NCBI RefSeq assembly: GCF_029167625.1
Contig: NZ_CP119145.1
Span: forward strand, 3,534,001 to 3,598,000
Direction of reading: 5' to 3'
From: Streptomyces sp. AM 4-1-1
GTDB taxonomy: Bacteria; Actinomycetota; Actinomycetes; Streptomycetales; Streptomycetaceae
Length of the DNA stretch: 64,000 nucleotides
In this document: in pieces, positions 21,310 through 29,156 of the stretch
Numbering within the stretch: position 1 is the stretch's first letter
Layout: every line of letters starts with the position of its first letter
Position numbers and translations under genes: made by a program
The notes under the pieces: generated by a model
What the model saw: the letters and a program-made list of their open reading frames with translations, nothing else
The model's database searches: none
Told to the model about the DNA's origin: nothing

Positions 21310-22572
21310 ATGGCGACTCCCGCGTATGTGCCGTTGTCCGGCGAGCCGGTGAGACTGTCCGCCGTCCCGCCCGTGCGGGGCGTCGCGACGGCCGGTCGGC
21401 CGGCGGTGTCCGGGGGGACCCGGGTGCCGCTCGACGCGCTGGTGCCCTCCGAATCACCCCGGCTCGACGGTGAGGACCTGCGGTACGTCGGTCTGCTGGC
21501 CGCCTTGGACACGGACCCGCCGCCCCTCCTGGTTCACCGGGCCACCATGCGGGTGGTGGACGGTCGGCACCGGCTGCGGGCTGCCCGGCTCCGGGGCGAG
21601 CGGGACATCGCGGTCACGTTCTGGGACGGCCCCGAGGACGGGATCTGGCTGCGGGCGGTGGAGGCGAACACCGCCCACGGGCTGCCGCTCTCGCACGCCG
21701 ACCGCAGGGCCGCCGCCGCGCGGATACTGGCGCACCACCCGGACCGCTCGGACCGGGCCGTCGCCCGCACGACGGGGCTGTCCCCCAAGACGGTCGCCGT
21801 GGTCCGCCGATGTTCGACCGAGGATTTTCCTCGGTCGAACAAAGCGCGGGAGGGTCGGGAGGGTACCGGGCAGGACGAGGTCGGACGCGTCCGGCAGGAC
21901 ACCTGGACGGGGCAGGACGGGCGGACCGGACAGGAAAGGCGGATCGGGCAGGAAAGGCGGATCGGGCAGGACGGGCGGACTCGGCCGGTCGGCGCGGCGC
22001 GGGGGCGTGAGGCGGCCCGTGACGTGATCACCCGTCGGCCACAGGCCACCCTCCGTGAGGTCGCCGCGGCGGCGGGCATCTCGTTGAGCACCGCGCACGA
22101 CGTGCGGCAGCGCATGCGCAGGGGTGAGGACCCGGTGAGTCCTCGGCGGCGCCGGTCCGCTGCCCGGCCCGGTCCTGTGATGCCACCGGGGCGCGACTGC
22201 GGCGGCGGCGGCCGGGACGACGGTAGTGGTGCTCGGGACCAGGCGACGATCCTGCGGTCCCTGCTCAGAGACCCCTCCCTGAAGCTGACGGAGTCCGGCC
22301 GAGCCCTGTTGCGCTGGCTGGCCGCCCGGGCCGTCGACCCCGTGACGGCGGAATCGCTGCTGGACGCGGTACCCGCGCACGCTGCGGGGGCGGTGGCCGA
22401 TCTGGCGCATGACTACGCGCTGGTCTGGGAGCGGTTCGCCCGGAGCGCGAGCCGGCGCGCGGGATGCGCTGACGCCCCGGCAGACGCGGGTGCGGACGCA
22501 TTCGGGTGTGTTGACGGGGGGACGCGTGTGGATGTACCGGCGGGGGTGGACGGGCAGCGGGGCGAGGGGTGA
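21310..22572 (+). CDS. StrR-like regulator with a ParB-type N-terminal domain
   Basis: A 420-residue DNA-binding protein. The ParB-like domain occupies about 35-110 (VPLDALVPSESPRLDGEDLR, then VDGRHRLRAARLRGERDIAV), as in StrR, KasT, NovG and Bbr-type activators of antibiotic pathways. A first HTH-like helix follows (DRAVARTTGLSPKTVAVVRR, about 140-160), then an unusual linker of repeated RTGQERRIGQ-like units (about 195-225), and a second HTH-like region (TLREVAAAAGISLSTAHDVR, about 247-266). GGAAGG lies upstream of the ATG. A palindrome close to the StrR consensus lies inside its reading frame at 21812-21840. It is probably a pathway regulator; the target genes are not known. Confidence 0.75.
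   Translation: MATPAYVPLSGEPVRLSAVPPVRGVATAGRPAVSGGTRVPLDALVPSESPRLDGEDLRYVGLLAALDTDPPPLLVHRATMRVVDGRHRLRAARLRGERDIAVTFWDGPEDGIWLRAVEANTAHGLPLSHADRRAAAARILAHHPDRSDRAVARTTGLSPKTVAVVRRCSTEDFPRSNKAREGREGTGQDEVGRVRQDTWTGQDGRTGQERRIGQERRIGQDGRTRPVGAARGREAARDVITRRPQATLREVAAAAGISLSTAHDVRQRMRRGEDPVSPRRRRSAARPGPVMPPGRDCGGGGRDDGSGARDQATILRSLLRDPSLKLTESGRALLRWLAARAVDPVTAESLLDAVPAHAAGAVADLAHDYALVWERFARSASRRAGCADAPADAGADAFGCVDGGTRVDVPAGVDGQRGEG
21812..21840. promoter_or_regulatory. StrR-type palindrome inside the regulator gene
   Basis: GTTCGACCG-N11-CGGTCGAAC, extending to a perfect 14-bp repeat with a 3-base loop (21811-21841). The published StrR binding consensus is GTTCGActG-N11-CagTcGAAC, so this differs at a single position per half and has the right spacing. 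It lies in the linker-coding part of the gene itself. It could be an internal operator for autoregulation. Confidence 0.65.
21890..21985 (+). repeat. In-frame tandem repeats in the StrR-like gene linker
   Basis: About four to six copies of a 15-18 bp unit coding GQDGRT/GQERRI-like peptides. Unit lengths are multiples of three, so the frame is kept. It resembles the triplet expansions in neighbouring genes. Confidence 0.7.
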
Positions 22573-22649
22573 GCGGCGGGGGGTGAGTGGCGAGGGGTGA
22601 GGAGTGAGGATGAGCGGTCAGGAGGGGCGGCTGTCCTCGATACGCGAAA

Positions 22650-22687
22650 GAGCGGGGAGGCCCCGACCTCCCCGGGCATCCCCGCTC
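22650..22687. terminator. Terminator between convergent genes
   Basis: GGGGAGG and CCTCCCC form a 7-bp stem inside an outer pair GAGCGGGG/CCCCGCTC, between the StrR-like gene and the TetR gene, which point at each other. Confidence 0.65.
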
Positions 22688-22755
22688 AGTTGGGCGGGAC
22701 GGTTTCGTGCAGCTCGCACTGTTCGTACTAATGGCATGGTGCGATCACACCGTTC

Positions 22756-23562
22756 CTACGTGGTCACACCTGCGAACACGATGTCGCGTAGTTCGTGATA
22801 CCGCTCCAGCAGATCGCTGTGCCCATGGAGCACGTCCGACACATGCTGTACGCCGAAGAACGAGGCCACCATGACCCGGGCCAGTGCCTCCGTGTCGACC
22901 TCGGGGCGCAACTGCCCGGCCGCTTTGGCCTCGCTGGTCAGTCGGCTCATGGTGGTGAGCCAGCCCTCGTACGGCTTGGGGAGCGTGGTGGCGATCAGCG
23001 AGCGCTCGATCTGTAGCCGGGAACCCGCCTGGATGACGATGTCGTCGCGGAAGGCGTACGCCGCGCCCTCCAGTACCTCGTACAGCGTGTCCAGTGGTGA
23101 GAGTTTGCGTTCGTACACCCCTTGGATGAGCTCGGCCCAGCGCGAGTAGTGCTCCTGTACGACGGCGCAGGCCAGCGTTTCCTTGTTGTCGTAGTGGAAG
23201 TAGACGGCGCCCTTGGTCATCGAGGCGCGTTCGGCGACGTCCTGGAGCGTCACCTTGGGGTAGCCGCGCTCGGCGAAGATCTCCGCCGCTGTGTGGAGGA
23301 TCTGCGTCCTCGTGCGGCGCGAGCGCTCCTGTTTCGGTTCCTTGGAGGACCGGCCCGTGGTCGCGCTCGCCCCGGTGCCCGTACTCGCGCCAGTGCCCGT
23401 ACTCGCGCCCGCGTCGGCGTCCGACGGTCCGGTGGGGGTGGCGGGACTGGTGGGAGTGGACGGGCGGGAAGGGGCGGATGGGTCGACAGGGGGTTCGGGG
23501 CTGTGGAGAGAGCCGCCCGAGGCGGCTGCTACGGCCGTGTGCGAGTGGTCCGTGGGGGCCAT
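22756..23562 (-). CDS. TetR-family gamma-butyrolactone receptor-like regulator
   Basis: A 268-residue regulator. The C-terminal 190 residues are a complete ArpA/ScbR-like receptor: HTH at about 90-135 (TRTQILHTAAEIFAERGYPK, then TLQDVAERASMTKGAVYFHY) and an effector domain with the QHVSDVLHGHSDLLERY region near the end. The first 80 residues are a Ser/Thr/Pro/Gly-rich extension with TGTGASTGTGASATTG repeats that such receptors lack. ATG at 23562 has AGAGGAG upstream. It is divergent from the AfsA gene with an ARE-like palindrome between, the standard receptor-synthase layout. It likely represses both genes until the signalling lactone accumulates. Confidence 0.85.
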   Translation of the reverse strand: MAPTDHSHTAVAAASGGSLHSPEPPVDPSAPSRPSTPTSPATPTGPSDADAGASTGTGASTGTGASATTGRSSKEPKQERSRRTRTQILHTAAEIFAERGYPKVTLQDVAERASMTKGAVYFHYDNKETLACAVVQEHYSRWAELIQGVYERKLSPLDTLYEVLEGAAYAFRDDIVIQAGSRLQIERSLIATTLPKPYEGWLTTMSRLTSEAKAAGQLRPEVDTEALARVMVASFFGVQHVSDVLHGHSDLLERYHELRDIVFAGVTT

Positions 23563-23604
23563 GTGACTCCTCTTTCTCGTGCTGCGCCGCCCTGGGGCGC
23601 TTGT

Positions 23605-23628
23605 AATATACATTCCGGAAGGTATATT
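23605..23628. promoter_or_regulatory. ARE-like palindrome between tetR and the afsA homologue
   Basis: AATATAC...GTATATT with TTCCGGAA at the centre; 22 of 24 positions are symmetric and only one pair mismatches. It lies 42 bases upstream of the TetR start and 58 before the AfsA start. Autoregulatory elements of butyrolactone receptors have this form and placement. Binding has not been tested. Confidence 0.8.
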
Positions 23629-23686
23629 TTCACTCCAGCGAGTGGCTGCCAACTTCCGCTGCGCGGACAGATACTGGGGGGTATTG

Positions 23687-24817
23687 ATGTTGCCCAGCAC
23701 GTTGCCGATGAGATCCGAATCCTTCCGAGGTGAGCCGACGGCTCCGGAGGTTCGCGAAAAACTGAGGTTCGACCGCACGGTTCCGCGTGCGCTGGTCCAT
23801 CGCGCCTCGGTGGCCGAGGTCTTCCTCACCGACAGTTGCCGGCTCGACCGCGACCGATTCCTCGTCGCGGCGCAGTGGCCGCGCAATCACGCTCTGTACC
23901 AGCTCGACGCCGCCGGTTACAGCGATCCGATGCTCCTCGCGGAGACGGTTCGGCAGGCCGCGATCTTTCTGGTGCACCGCTTCTACGATGTGCCCCTGAC
24001 GCGGCACTTCATCTTCTGCGATCTGGACTTCCGGATAGAGAACCCCGCCCCGTTCCGAGCGAAGGGCGGCGTACCGCTCCAGGTCGTGCTCGACAGCTCC
24101 TTCACATGTGATCCGGAGAAACCGGACGGTCGGTTCGGTGCGCGGGTCGAGACCTCGGTCGAGGTCGGCGGGGTGGTCTGTGCCCGCGCCGCGGTGCGTT
24201 TCCTGGTGGTGGGCTCCGCGCAGTACCGGCGGCTGCGCTACCGCCGCGCGGCCCCCGCGCCGCTGCCCGTCCAGCCGCCCCCCATGTCGGGTGCGCCGTG
24301 CCTGGCGGCCGATGCCGGGCTGAGGCGCGCGGAGAACGTACTGCTCTCTCCTGCTCCCGTTGATGAGGTCGGTGAGGTCGGTGAGGTCGGTGAGGTCGGT
24401 GAGGCCAACGGGACAGTCGGGACGGTCGGGACAGGCGTGACACGTAAGGCTGGTGAGGCCGGAAGCTGGCGGCTGCGGCTGGACACCAGGCACCCGGGCT
24501 ACTTCGAGCACCCTTCGGACCACGTACCGGGCATGGTGCTCGTCGAGGCGTTCCGACAGGCCGGGCATCTGCTCATCGGCCAGGGGGCGCCCGGCCACGA
24601 CTTCGGGTCCGGCGTCGGAGCGCGCCATGTGCCGGTCGCCTCGCGGGTGTCGTTCGGCAGGTTCGGCGAACTGCACGAGCACGTCACCATCACCGCGCGC
24701 GAGGGCGGTTCCGCGCGGCCCGGCGCCCCGGTACGCACCGTTCTCGTCGCCGCGCTCCAGGGCGGGAACACGCTGGCGCAGGCCGAGATGGTCTACCGGC
24801 TCCGTCCGGGCGTCTGA
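23687..24817 (+). CDS. AfsA family gamma-butyrolactone (A-factor-type) synthase
   Basis: A 376-residue protein with two AfsA hot-dog repeats. The first (about 20-195) has LVHRASVAEVFLTDSCRLDR and PMLLAETVRQAAIFLVHRFY; the second (about 250-365) has PGMVLVEAFRQAGHLLIGQG. The family condenses a beta-ketoacyl thioester with dihydroxyacetone phosphate to make the core of butyrolactone signals. A GEVGEVGEVGE repeat of 9-bp DNA units sits in the linker (24363-24404), which is unusual. ATG at 23687 is preceded by GGGGGG. An alternative start further upstream is possible but lacks a site. The exact product is unknown. Confidence 0.88.
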   Translation: MLPSTLPMRSESFRGEPTAPEVREKLRFDRTVPRALVHRASVAEVFLTDSCRLDRDRFLVAAQWPRNHALYQLDAAGYSDPMLLAETVRQAAIFLVHRFYDVPLTRHFIFCDLDFRIENPAPFRAKGGVPLQVVLDSSFTCDPEKPDGRFGARVETSVEVGGVVCARAAVRFLVVGSAQYRRLRYRRAAPAPLPVQPPPMSGAPCLAADAGLRRAENVLLSPAPVDEVGEVGEVGEVGEANGTVGTVGTGVTRKAGEAGSWRLRLDTRHPGYFEHPSDHVPGMVLVEAFRQAGHLLIGQGAPGHDFGSGVGARHVPVASRVSFGRFGELHEHVTITAREGGSARPGAPVRTVLVAALQGGNTLAQAEMVYRLRPGV

Positions 24818-25036
24818 CGCTCGCTGGACGTACCGGCCCGGTTCCGTACGCCCGACGGGGACCTTGTTGGCCTCGCGTACACCGTCGACGGCGTGATCGG
24901 TGGGGTAGGCGCCGATGGCCATGGCGCCGACGGCGGGAACGGTGAGGCCGACGGCGACGGCGATGGCGCCGACGGCGCTCACGGGGCGGGCCATCAGTGG
25001 GGGTCGGCGTGACGCCGACCGGACGAGGGGGCCCAC

Positions 25037-25597
25037 ATGGAACTCCAACACCTGCGCGGTTTCCGTGAGGTGGCACGTGAACTGAGCTTCACCCAGGCCG
25101 CCAGGAATCTGTACTGCGCACAGTCCACCCTCACCGGGCACATCAAGCTGCTGGAGGCGTCCCTCGGCGCCGAACTGTTCCGTCGCCGAGGGCGCCTTCC
25201 GCTCGAACTCACCGATGCCGGACGGGTGTTGCTTCCGCGAGCCGAGGAGATCCTTCGGCTGCTGCCGCTCGCCCGGTGCGAGGTGGCCGCGGTGTCGCGC
25301 CCGCCCACGAGGCGTCTCGCGGCCGTGGACGGTCCGGGCATCGGAAGGTCCTCGGCCGTGGGAGCCCCGGGTGCCCCGCCGGGTGCCCCAGGAGCCCCGG
25401 ATGCCGGACGGTCCGCAGCCGTAGGCGGCCCGGCCGCGCGGCCACTCGCCCGTGCGGCCGATCGACACGCGATCGATCGAGACGCGGCCACTCGCCGTGC
25501 GGCCGATCGAGACGCGATCGATCGACACGCGGTCGGGGCCATGACCGGACGGGAGTCCGCAAGGGCCGGTAACACCATTCATAGGCAAGGCACATGA
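25037..25597 (+). CDS. LysR-type HTH protein with a replaced or missing effector domain
   Basis: A 186-residue frame. Residues 1-85 are a normal LysR HTH domain with linker helix start (MELQHLRGFREVARELSFTQ, then LEASLGAELFRRRGRLPLEL). After that the effector domain of about 200 residues is absent. It is replaced by Gly/Ala/Pro-rich sequence and a repeated DRHAIDRDAATRRAADRDAI segment. The DNA-binding part appears intact. It may be a truncated dominant regulator, a relic, or an expanded but functional variant. It is the only gene between the AfsA gene and the HAD phosphatase gene. Confidence 0.6.
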   Translation: MELQHLRGFREVARELSFTQAARNLYCAQSTLTGHIKLLEASLGAELFRRRGRLPLELTDAGRVLLPRAEEILRLLPLARCEVAAVSRPPTRRLAAVDGPGIGRSSAVGAPGAPPGAPGAPDAGRSAAVGGPAARPLARAADRHAIDRDAATRRAADRDAIDRHAVGAMTGRESARAGNTIHRQGT

Positions 25598-25633
25598 CGG
25601 CTCGTGACAGGGTCCGGCGATCGAAGGGACATC

Positions 25634-26323
25634 GTGACCTCGCAAGCTCGCACCGCCGCGTTCTTCGATGTGGACGAAACACTCGTCACCATCACCAGCA
25701 TGACCCGCTTCCTCGCGTACCACTGGGCGGTCGGGGGTCATCCTCCGGACCGTTACGAGGAGTTCAGAGCCGAGCTGCGCCGGCGCCGCGCCACCGGGGA
25801 GCCGCGCCAGGAGCTCAACCGCTTCTACTACCGCCACTTCCGTGGCTGCGATCCCGAGTCCCTGGCCCGCACCGGGCGGAACTGGTTCGCATCCGAGCTG
25901 GGCCCCGGCCTGTTCCACGAACCGGCTCTGTCGGCGTTGCGCGCACATGCCGATGCCGGACATCTGACCGTGCTGGTCTCGGGTTCGTTCGGCGTGTGCC
26001 TGGAACCGATCGCGGCGCACATCGGTGCCGATCTGGCCATCGGAACCGTCCCGCTGGTCGCCGAAGGGCGGCTCACAGGAGAAGTCGGCGCTCCGGTGAT
26101 CGGTCCGGAGAAGGCGGTGCGGGCCCGCGGCCTCATGGACGCGCTGGGCATCGATCCACGGGACTGCTTCGCGTACGGGGACCACGAGAGCGATCTGCCG
26201 CTGCTGGAAACGGTCGGCACTCCGGTGGTCGTCGGAAGTGATCCCGTCCTCATGCGGTACGCGGACGACCGGGGTCTGCGACGACTGCCGGGCGTGACGG
26301 AGGGTGTCCCCGCCGGAGTGTGA
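25634..26323 (+). CDS. HAD-superfamily phosphatase (subfamily IB)
   Basis: A 229-residue phosphatase of the SerB-like class. The N-terminal nucleophile motif is FFDVDETL (Asp at about 11), the serine motif is LVSGSF, the lysine lies in VIGPEKAV, and the second acidic motif GDHESDLPLLE is near the end. GTG at 25634 has AAGGGA upstream. HAD phosphatases (MmfP in methylenomycin furan synthesis) dephosphorylate the AfsA product, so this is a good candidate for the phosphate-removal step of the proposed signal pathway. Substrate not tested. Confidence 0.85.
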   Translation: MTSQARTAAFFDVDETLVTITSMTRFLAYHWAVGGHPPDRYEEFRAELRRRRATGEPRQELNRFYYRHFRGCDPESLARTGRNWFASELGPGLFHEPALSALRAHADAGHLTVLVSGSFGVCLEPIAAHIGADLAIGTVPLVAEGRLTGEVGAPVIGPEKAVRARGLMDALGIDPRDCFAYGDHESDLPLLETVGTPVVVGSDPVLMRYADDRGLRRLPGVTEGVPAGV

Positions 26324-26414
26324 CCGGCGTGGTGCCGGACGCGGTGCGCGACGCGGTGCGGGACCCGCACGCCCCGCGCCGCAGACCGAAACGCCGGCCG
26401 ATCCGGTCGATCCC

Positions 26415-26592
26415 GACGTGCCTGATGGTCGGGTCGGTCCGATCGGTTCCGACGTGCCTGATGGTCGGGTCGGTCCGATCGGTTCCGACGTGCCTGATGG
26501 TCGGGTCGGTCCGATCGGTTCCGACATGCCCATCGGTTCCGACATGCCCATCGGTCCTGTCGGTCCTGTCGGTCCTGTCGGTCCCGTCGGGT
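26415..26592 (+). repeat. 36-bp and 18-bp tandem repeats downstream of the HAD gene
   Basis: Three near-perfect 36-bp copies (each starting GACGTGCCTGATGGTCGGG) run from 26415 to 26522. Two 18-bp copies (GACATGCCCATCGGTTCC-like) and four 9-bp TCGGTCCTG-like copies follow. All units are multiples of three. They lie in the intergenic space between the convergent HAD and second TetR genes; there is no convincing gene over them. Confidence 0.85.
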
Positions 26593-26755
26593 CCCTTCGC
26601 GCACGTCGTCCCTGCGGCATCTGCCTCATCTGCTTCACCCGCCTCAACTGGCCCCAACTCGGTCATCCGTCCCGCCCGTACCACTCGTCTCACCTGGCTC
26701 GTCCGCGCTGGTGACATCCTCCGGACCGGACGGCGTTACGGCGTGACCACGGGTG

Positions 26756-27340
26756 TCAGATGTCCTTGCCCGTCGGGATCAGGACCTCGCACATGGTGCG
26801 TATCCGCTCCAGGAGGTCGTCGGTCTTCACCAGGGCCGTGAGTTGCTGGATTCCGAAGAGCATGGCGAGGGCGATGCAGCTGAGCGTCTCGGGACTGTGC
26901 CGCGGGGGGACCTCGCCCAGCCGCTGGGCGTCCTTCATCAGGCTCAGTATCAGCTCGTGCAGGTCATCGAGCTGGGCGGAACGGCCGCCGCTGTTGCGCG
27001 CGTCCTCCGTCGCCAGGCGAAGTCCGGCCTGGAAACGCATGTCGATGTCATGACGTTCCGTCAGGGTGAGGGCGAGGCGGCGCAGCGCGCTCATGGGGGA
27101 GCCGGTGTGCGTGTGGGCGGGGCCGAGGATGTCCTTCCAGGACTGTTGGAACTGGTCGGTCAGCTCGGCCGCCAGCAGTGCCTTCGAGGCGAAGTGGCCG
27201 TAGAGGGCGCCCTTGGTCAGTCCGGTGCGCTCGGCCACGTACTGCAGGTTGGTACCGGCGAAACCATGGGCGGCGAACTCGATGGCGGCCGAGTCCAGTA
27301 CCAGCTCCCGGGTGCGCTGGGCCCTGCCCTGCTTAGCCAT
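26756..27340 (-). CDS. Second TetR-family butyrolactone receptor-like regulator
   Basis: A 194-residue TetR protein. The HTH (RTRELVLDSAAIEFAAHGFA, then NLQYVAERTGLTKGALYGHF) is at about 8-50, and the ligand domain follows (LSCIALAMLFGIQQLTALVK near 150). It resembles the ArpA/ScbR group. ATG at 27340 is preceded by GGAG. It is divergent from the flavoenzyme gene, with an ARE-like half-site in the gap. It may be a receptor or a pseudo-receptor that binds other ligands; sequence alone does not decide. Confidence 0.8.
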   Translation of the reverse strand: MAKQGRAQRTRELVLDSAAIEFAAHGFAGTNLQYVAERTGLTKGALYGHFASKALLAAELTDQFQQSWKDILGPAHTHTGSPMSALRRLALTLTERHDIDMRFQAGLRLATEDARNSGGRSAQLDDLHELILSLMKDAQRLGEVPPRHSPETLSCIALAMLFGIQQLTALVKTDDLLERIRTMCEVLIPTGKDI

Positions 27341-27383
27341 CACATGCTCCGTGTCCCTTGGCCGACCTGCGGGTCCGCTCAAT

Positions 27384-27409
27384 AAATACCTTCATAACTG
27401 AATCTTTTT
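27384..27409. promoter_or_regulatory. ARE-like site upstream of the second TetR gene
   Basis: AAATACCTTC is followed by a weaker right half (GAATCTTTTT). It shares ATACCTTC with the reverse reading of the 23605 palindrome. It lies 45-70 bases before the TetR start in the shared promoter region with the flavoenzyme gene. The right half is degenerate, so this is a candidate only. Confidence 0.4.
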
Positions 27410-27600
27410 CCACGGTCGTCTGTTCGGGCAAGTCAGGCGAACCGAAACCGGCCGCTCGCCGAACGGGCCGAACGGCCATCCCTGGCCGAGGGTTCACCCC
27501 GGCCGGTTACCCCGTCCGACCACGTCTCAGCCATGGCCCGGCCATGCGCCACTCATCGGCGGATCTCTCGCCGGTCATTCGATGACAGGAGTCACCACTG

Positions 27601-28836
27601 ATGTCTGCCACATACGCACGAAGCCGTACGCGCGAGGGGTTTCCGGCCCTCGGGACCGGGTTGGCCGAAGTCGCCGCGGTCGCGTCGGGCGACGCCGCCG
27701 CAGCCGAACGGTCTCGTTCACTCACGCCCGAAGTGGTGACCGCTCTGGGGGGATCGGGGTTCGCCCGGCACTTCGTACCGGAGAGGTGGGGCGGTGCCGC
27801 GGGGACCTTCCGCGAACTGCTCGACGCCGTCGTCACCCTGGGGGAGGCGTGCCCGTCCACGGCCTGGTGCGCCGCGCTCCGAGCCGCGCATGGCAGGCTC
27901 GCAGCCGCGCTGCCCGAATCCGGACAGCGAGACCTGTGGGGTGCGTCTCCCGACGTTTCCGTCGCGGCGGCGGTCGTACCGCCTGCCGGGGAACTCGTGC
28001 CGGTGACAGGTGGCTGGAAAATATCCGGGAGATGGGGTTACGCGAGTGGCGTGGAACACGCGGACTGGGTGTTGCTGTCCACCATGGAGAGTGTCGATGC
28101 CCCAGGTGCAGGTGCAGGTATTGGACTAAGTGCTGTTCCAGGGAAGGCCGTTGACGGGAGCGGAGCCGGTACGGGAGTCGGCGCCGCCCGTTGTCGGGTG
28201 CTCGCCGTGCCGCGCTCCGACGTACGGGTCCACGACACCTGGCGCAGTGTCGGCCTGCGCGCAACCGGCAGTCACAACGTCAGCGTGGACGGGGTTTTCG
28301 TGCCCGCGCACCGCTCCTTCCTCCGCGAGTCACTGGCGTACGGGAGCGCCTGGACCGAGCCGGCTCGCTGCCACCGGGTGCCGTACGACCTGGTGGCCTC
28401 GCTGTTCTTCTGCGCTCCCGCGCTCGGTGCGGCACGGGGGGCGTTGCGTTCCTGGCAGTCGGTGACGGCGGGGCGGCGACTGCGCGACGGCCGGTTCGCC
28501 CGGGAGGACGTGGATGTCCAGCGGGTGCTGGCCCGTTCGTCCGCCGAGATCGATCTCGCCCGGCTCGCCCTGGAACGGGTGGCCAATGAGGCGGACGAGG
28601 TGGACGAGGCGGAGATCGACCCGGCGCTCATCGCGCGCAACGTCCGCGACTGCGCCGTCTCCGTGGAGCTGCTGCTCGGGGCCGTCGAACGGATCGTGCG
28701 GCAGTCCGGTACGTCGGCGCACGACGAGAGCAGTGACGTCCAGCGGTTCTGGCGGGACATCCAGGTGGTGGCGAGCCATGCCACGCTCGGCCTGCCGGCG
28801 GCCTCGGCGGCGTACGCGCGGGTGGCACTCGGGTAG
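27601..28836 (+). CDS. Acyl-CoA dehydrogenase-fold flavoenzyme
   Basis: A 411-residue protein with the N-terminal, middle and C-terminal acyl-CoA dehydrogenase domains (GFARHFVPERWGGAAGTFRE, then ACPSTAWCAALRAAHGRLAA, then a WKISGRWGYASGVEHADWVL middle domain and a helical C-terminus). The short C-terminus and the absence of a clear catalytic Glu fit the flavin-dependent monooxygenase subgroup (HpaB/NcnH-like) or an acyl-CoA oxidase. A 30-residue Gly/Ala/Val insertion (about 162-195) interrupts the middle domain. An acyl-CoA oxidase-like enzyme (Aco) is known in avenolide signal synthesis. The divergent receptor gene suggests a role in making or modifying the autoregulator; unproven. Confidence 0.75.
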   Translation: MSATYARSRTREGFPALGTGLAEVAAVASGDAAAAERSRSLTPEVVTALGGSGFARHFVPERWGGAAGTFRELLDAVVTLGEACPSTAWCAALRAAHGRLAAALPESGQRDLWGASPDVSVAAAVVPPAGELVPVTGGWKISGRWGYASGVEHADWVLLSTMESVDAPGAGAGIGLSAVPGKAVDGSGAGTGVGAARCRVLAVPRSDVRVHDTWRSVGLRATGSHNVSVDGVFVPAHRSFLRESLAYGSAWTEPARCHRVPYDLVASLFFCAPALGAARGALRSWQSVTAGRRLRDGRFAREDVDVQRVLARSSAEIDLARLALERVANEADEVDEAEIDPALIARNVRDCAVSVELLLGAVERIVRQSGTSAHDESSDVQRFWRDIQVVASHATLGLPAASAAYARVALG

Positions 28837-29156
28837 GGCGTGCGGGGCGTGTGGTGACGATCGTGCGGGATGCGTTTCTCGCGGTCACGGTCGTGAACGA
28901 GACGCGTCCCTCGCGGGGAAGGTCGTGAGAGTCGTGTGGGGCGCGTTCTGTGTCGCGGGACGCGCCCCAGGTCACCCAGGTCACCGAAATTCGCCCCCGC
29001 CTCATAGGCCACGCCCCACCTGTCGCCCCGCGCGCATCCCGCAGTGCCCGTTCCCCGTCCCGCTCCGTCCCACCCGTCGCCTCACCGATCGGCGTTCGCG
29101 ATAATAGATGCTTCAGCATGCATTGATGTGGCAAGCTCCTCTCGCGATCCAAGGCG
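28837..29156. other. Intergenic region before the MFS gene, with a MarR-type box
   Basis: The 320-bp gap holds several AT-rich words near its end and the box at 29108-29123. TAATAG just upstream of the box could be a -10 element. The first 200 bases, GC-rich and partly inverted (CGTCCCTCGCGGG), may include a terminator for the flavoenzyme gene. No gene was seen. Confidence 0.4.
29108..29123 (+). promoter_or_regulatory. MarR-type box 1 (upstream of MFS gene)
   Basis: ATGCTT-CAGC-ATGCAT, 49 bases before the MFS start. It fits the left half of ATGCTT-N4-AAGCAT, with a diverged right half. See the five-box finding. Confidence 0.5.

Noticed and set aside
24835..24994. Small minus-strand gene after afsA (MARPVSAVGAIAVAVG...)
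   Set aside because: It looks like a signal peptide but is only low-complexity Ala/Val/Gly sequence, with no good end before running antisense to afsA.
26415..26592. CRISPR-like array
   Set aside because: Repeats are directly abutting with no unique spacers, and there are no cas genes.
23630..26647. A 1005-codon minus-strand frame across AfsA, LysR and HAD genes
   Set aside because: Same codon-bias effect; sequence is low-complexity and there is no plausible start or domain.
26304..26714. Open frames across the 36-bp repeats (DVPDGRVGPIGS units)
   Set aside because: They overlap the HAD gene end, have no ribosome binding site, and exist because the repeat units are multiples of three.
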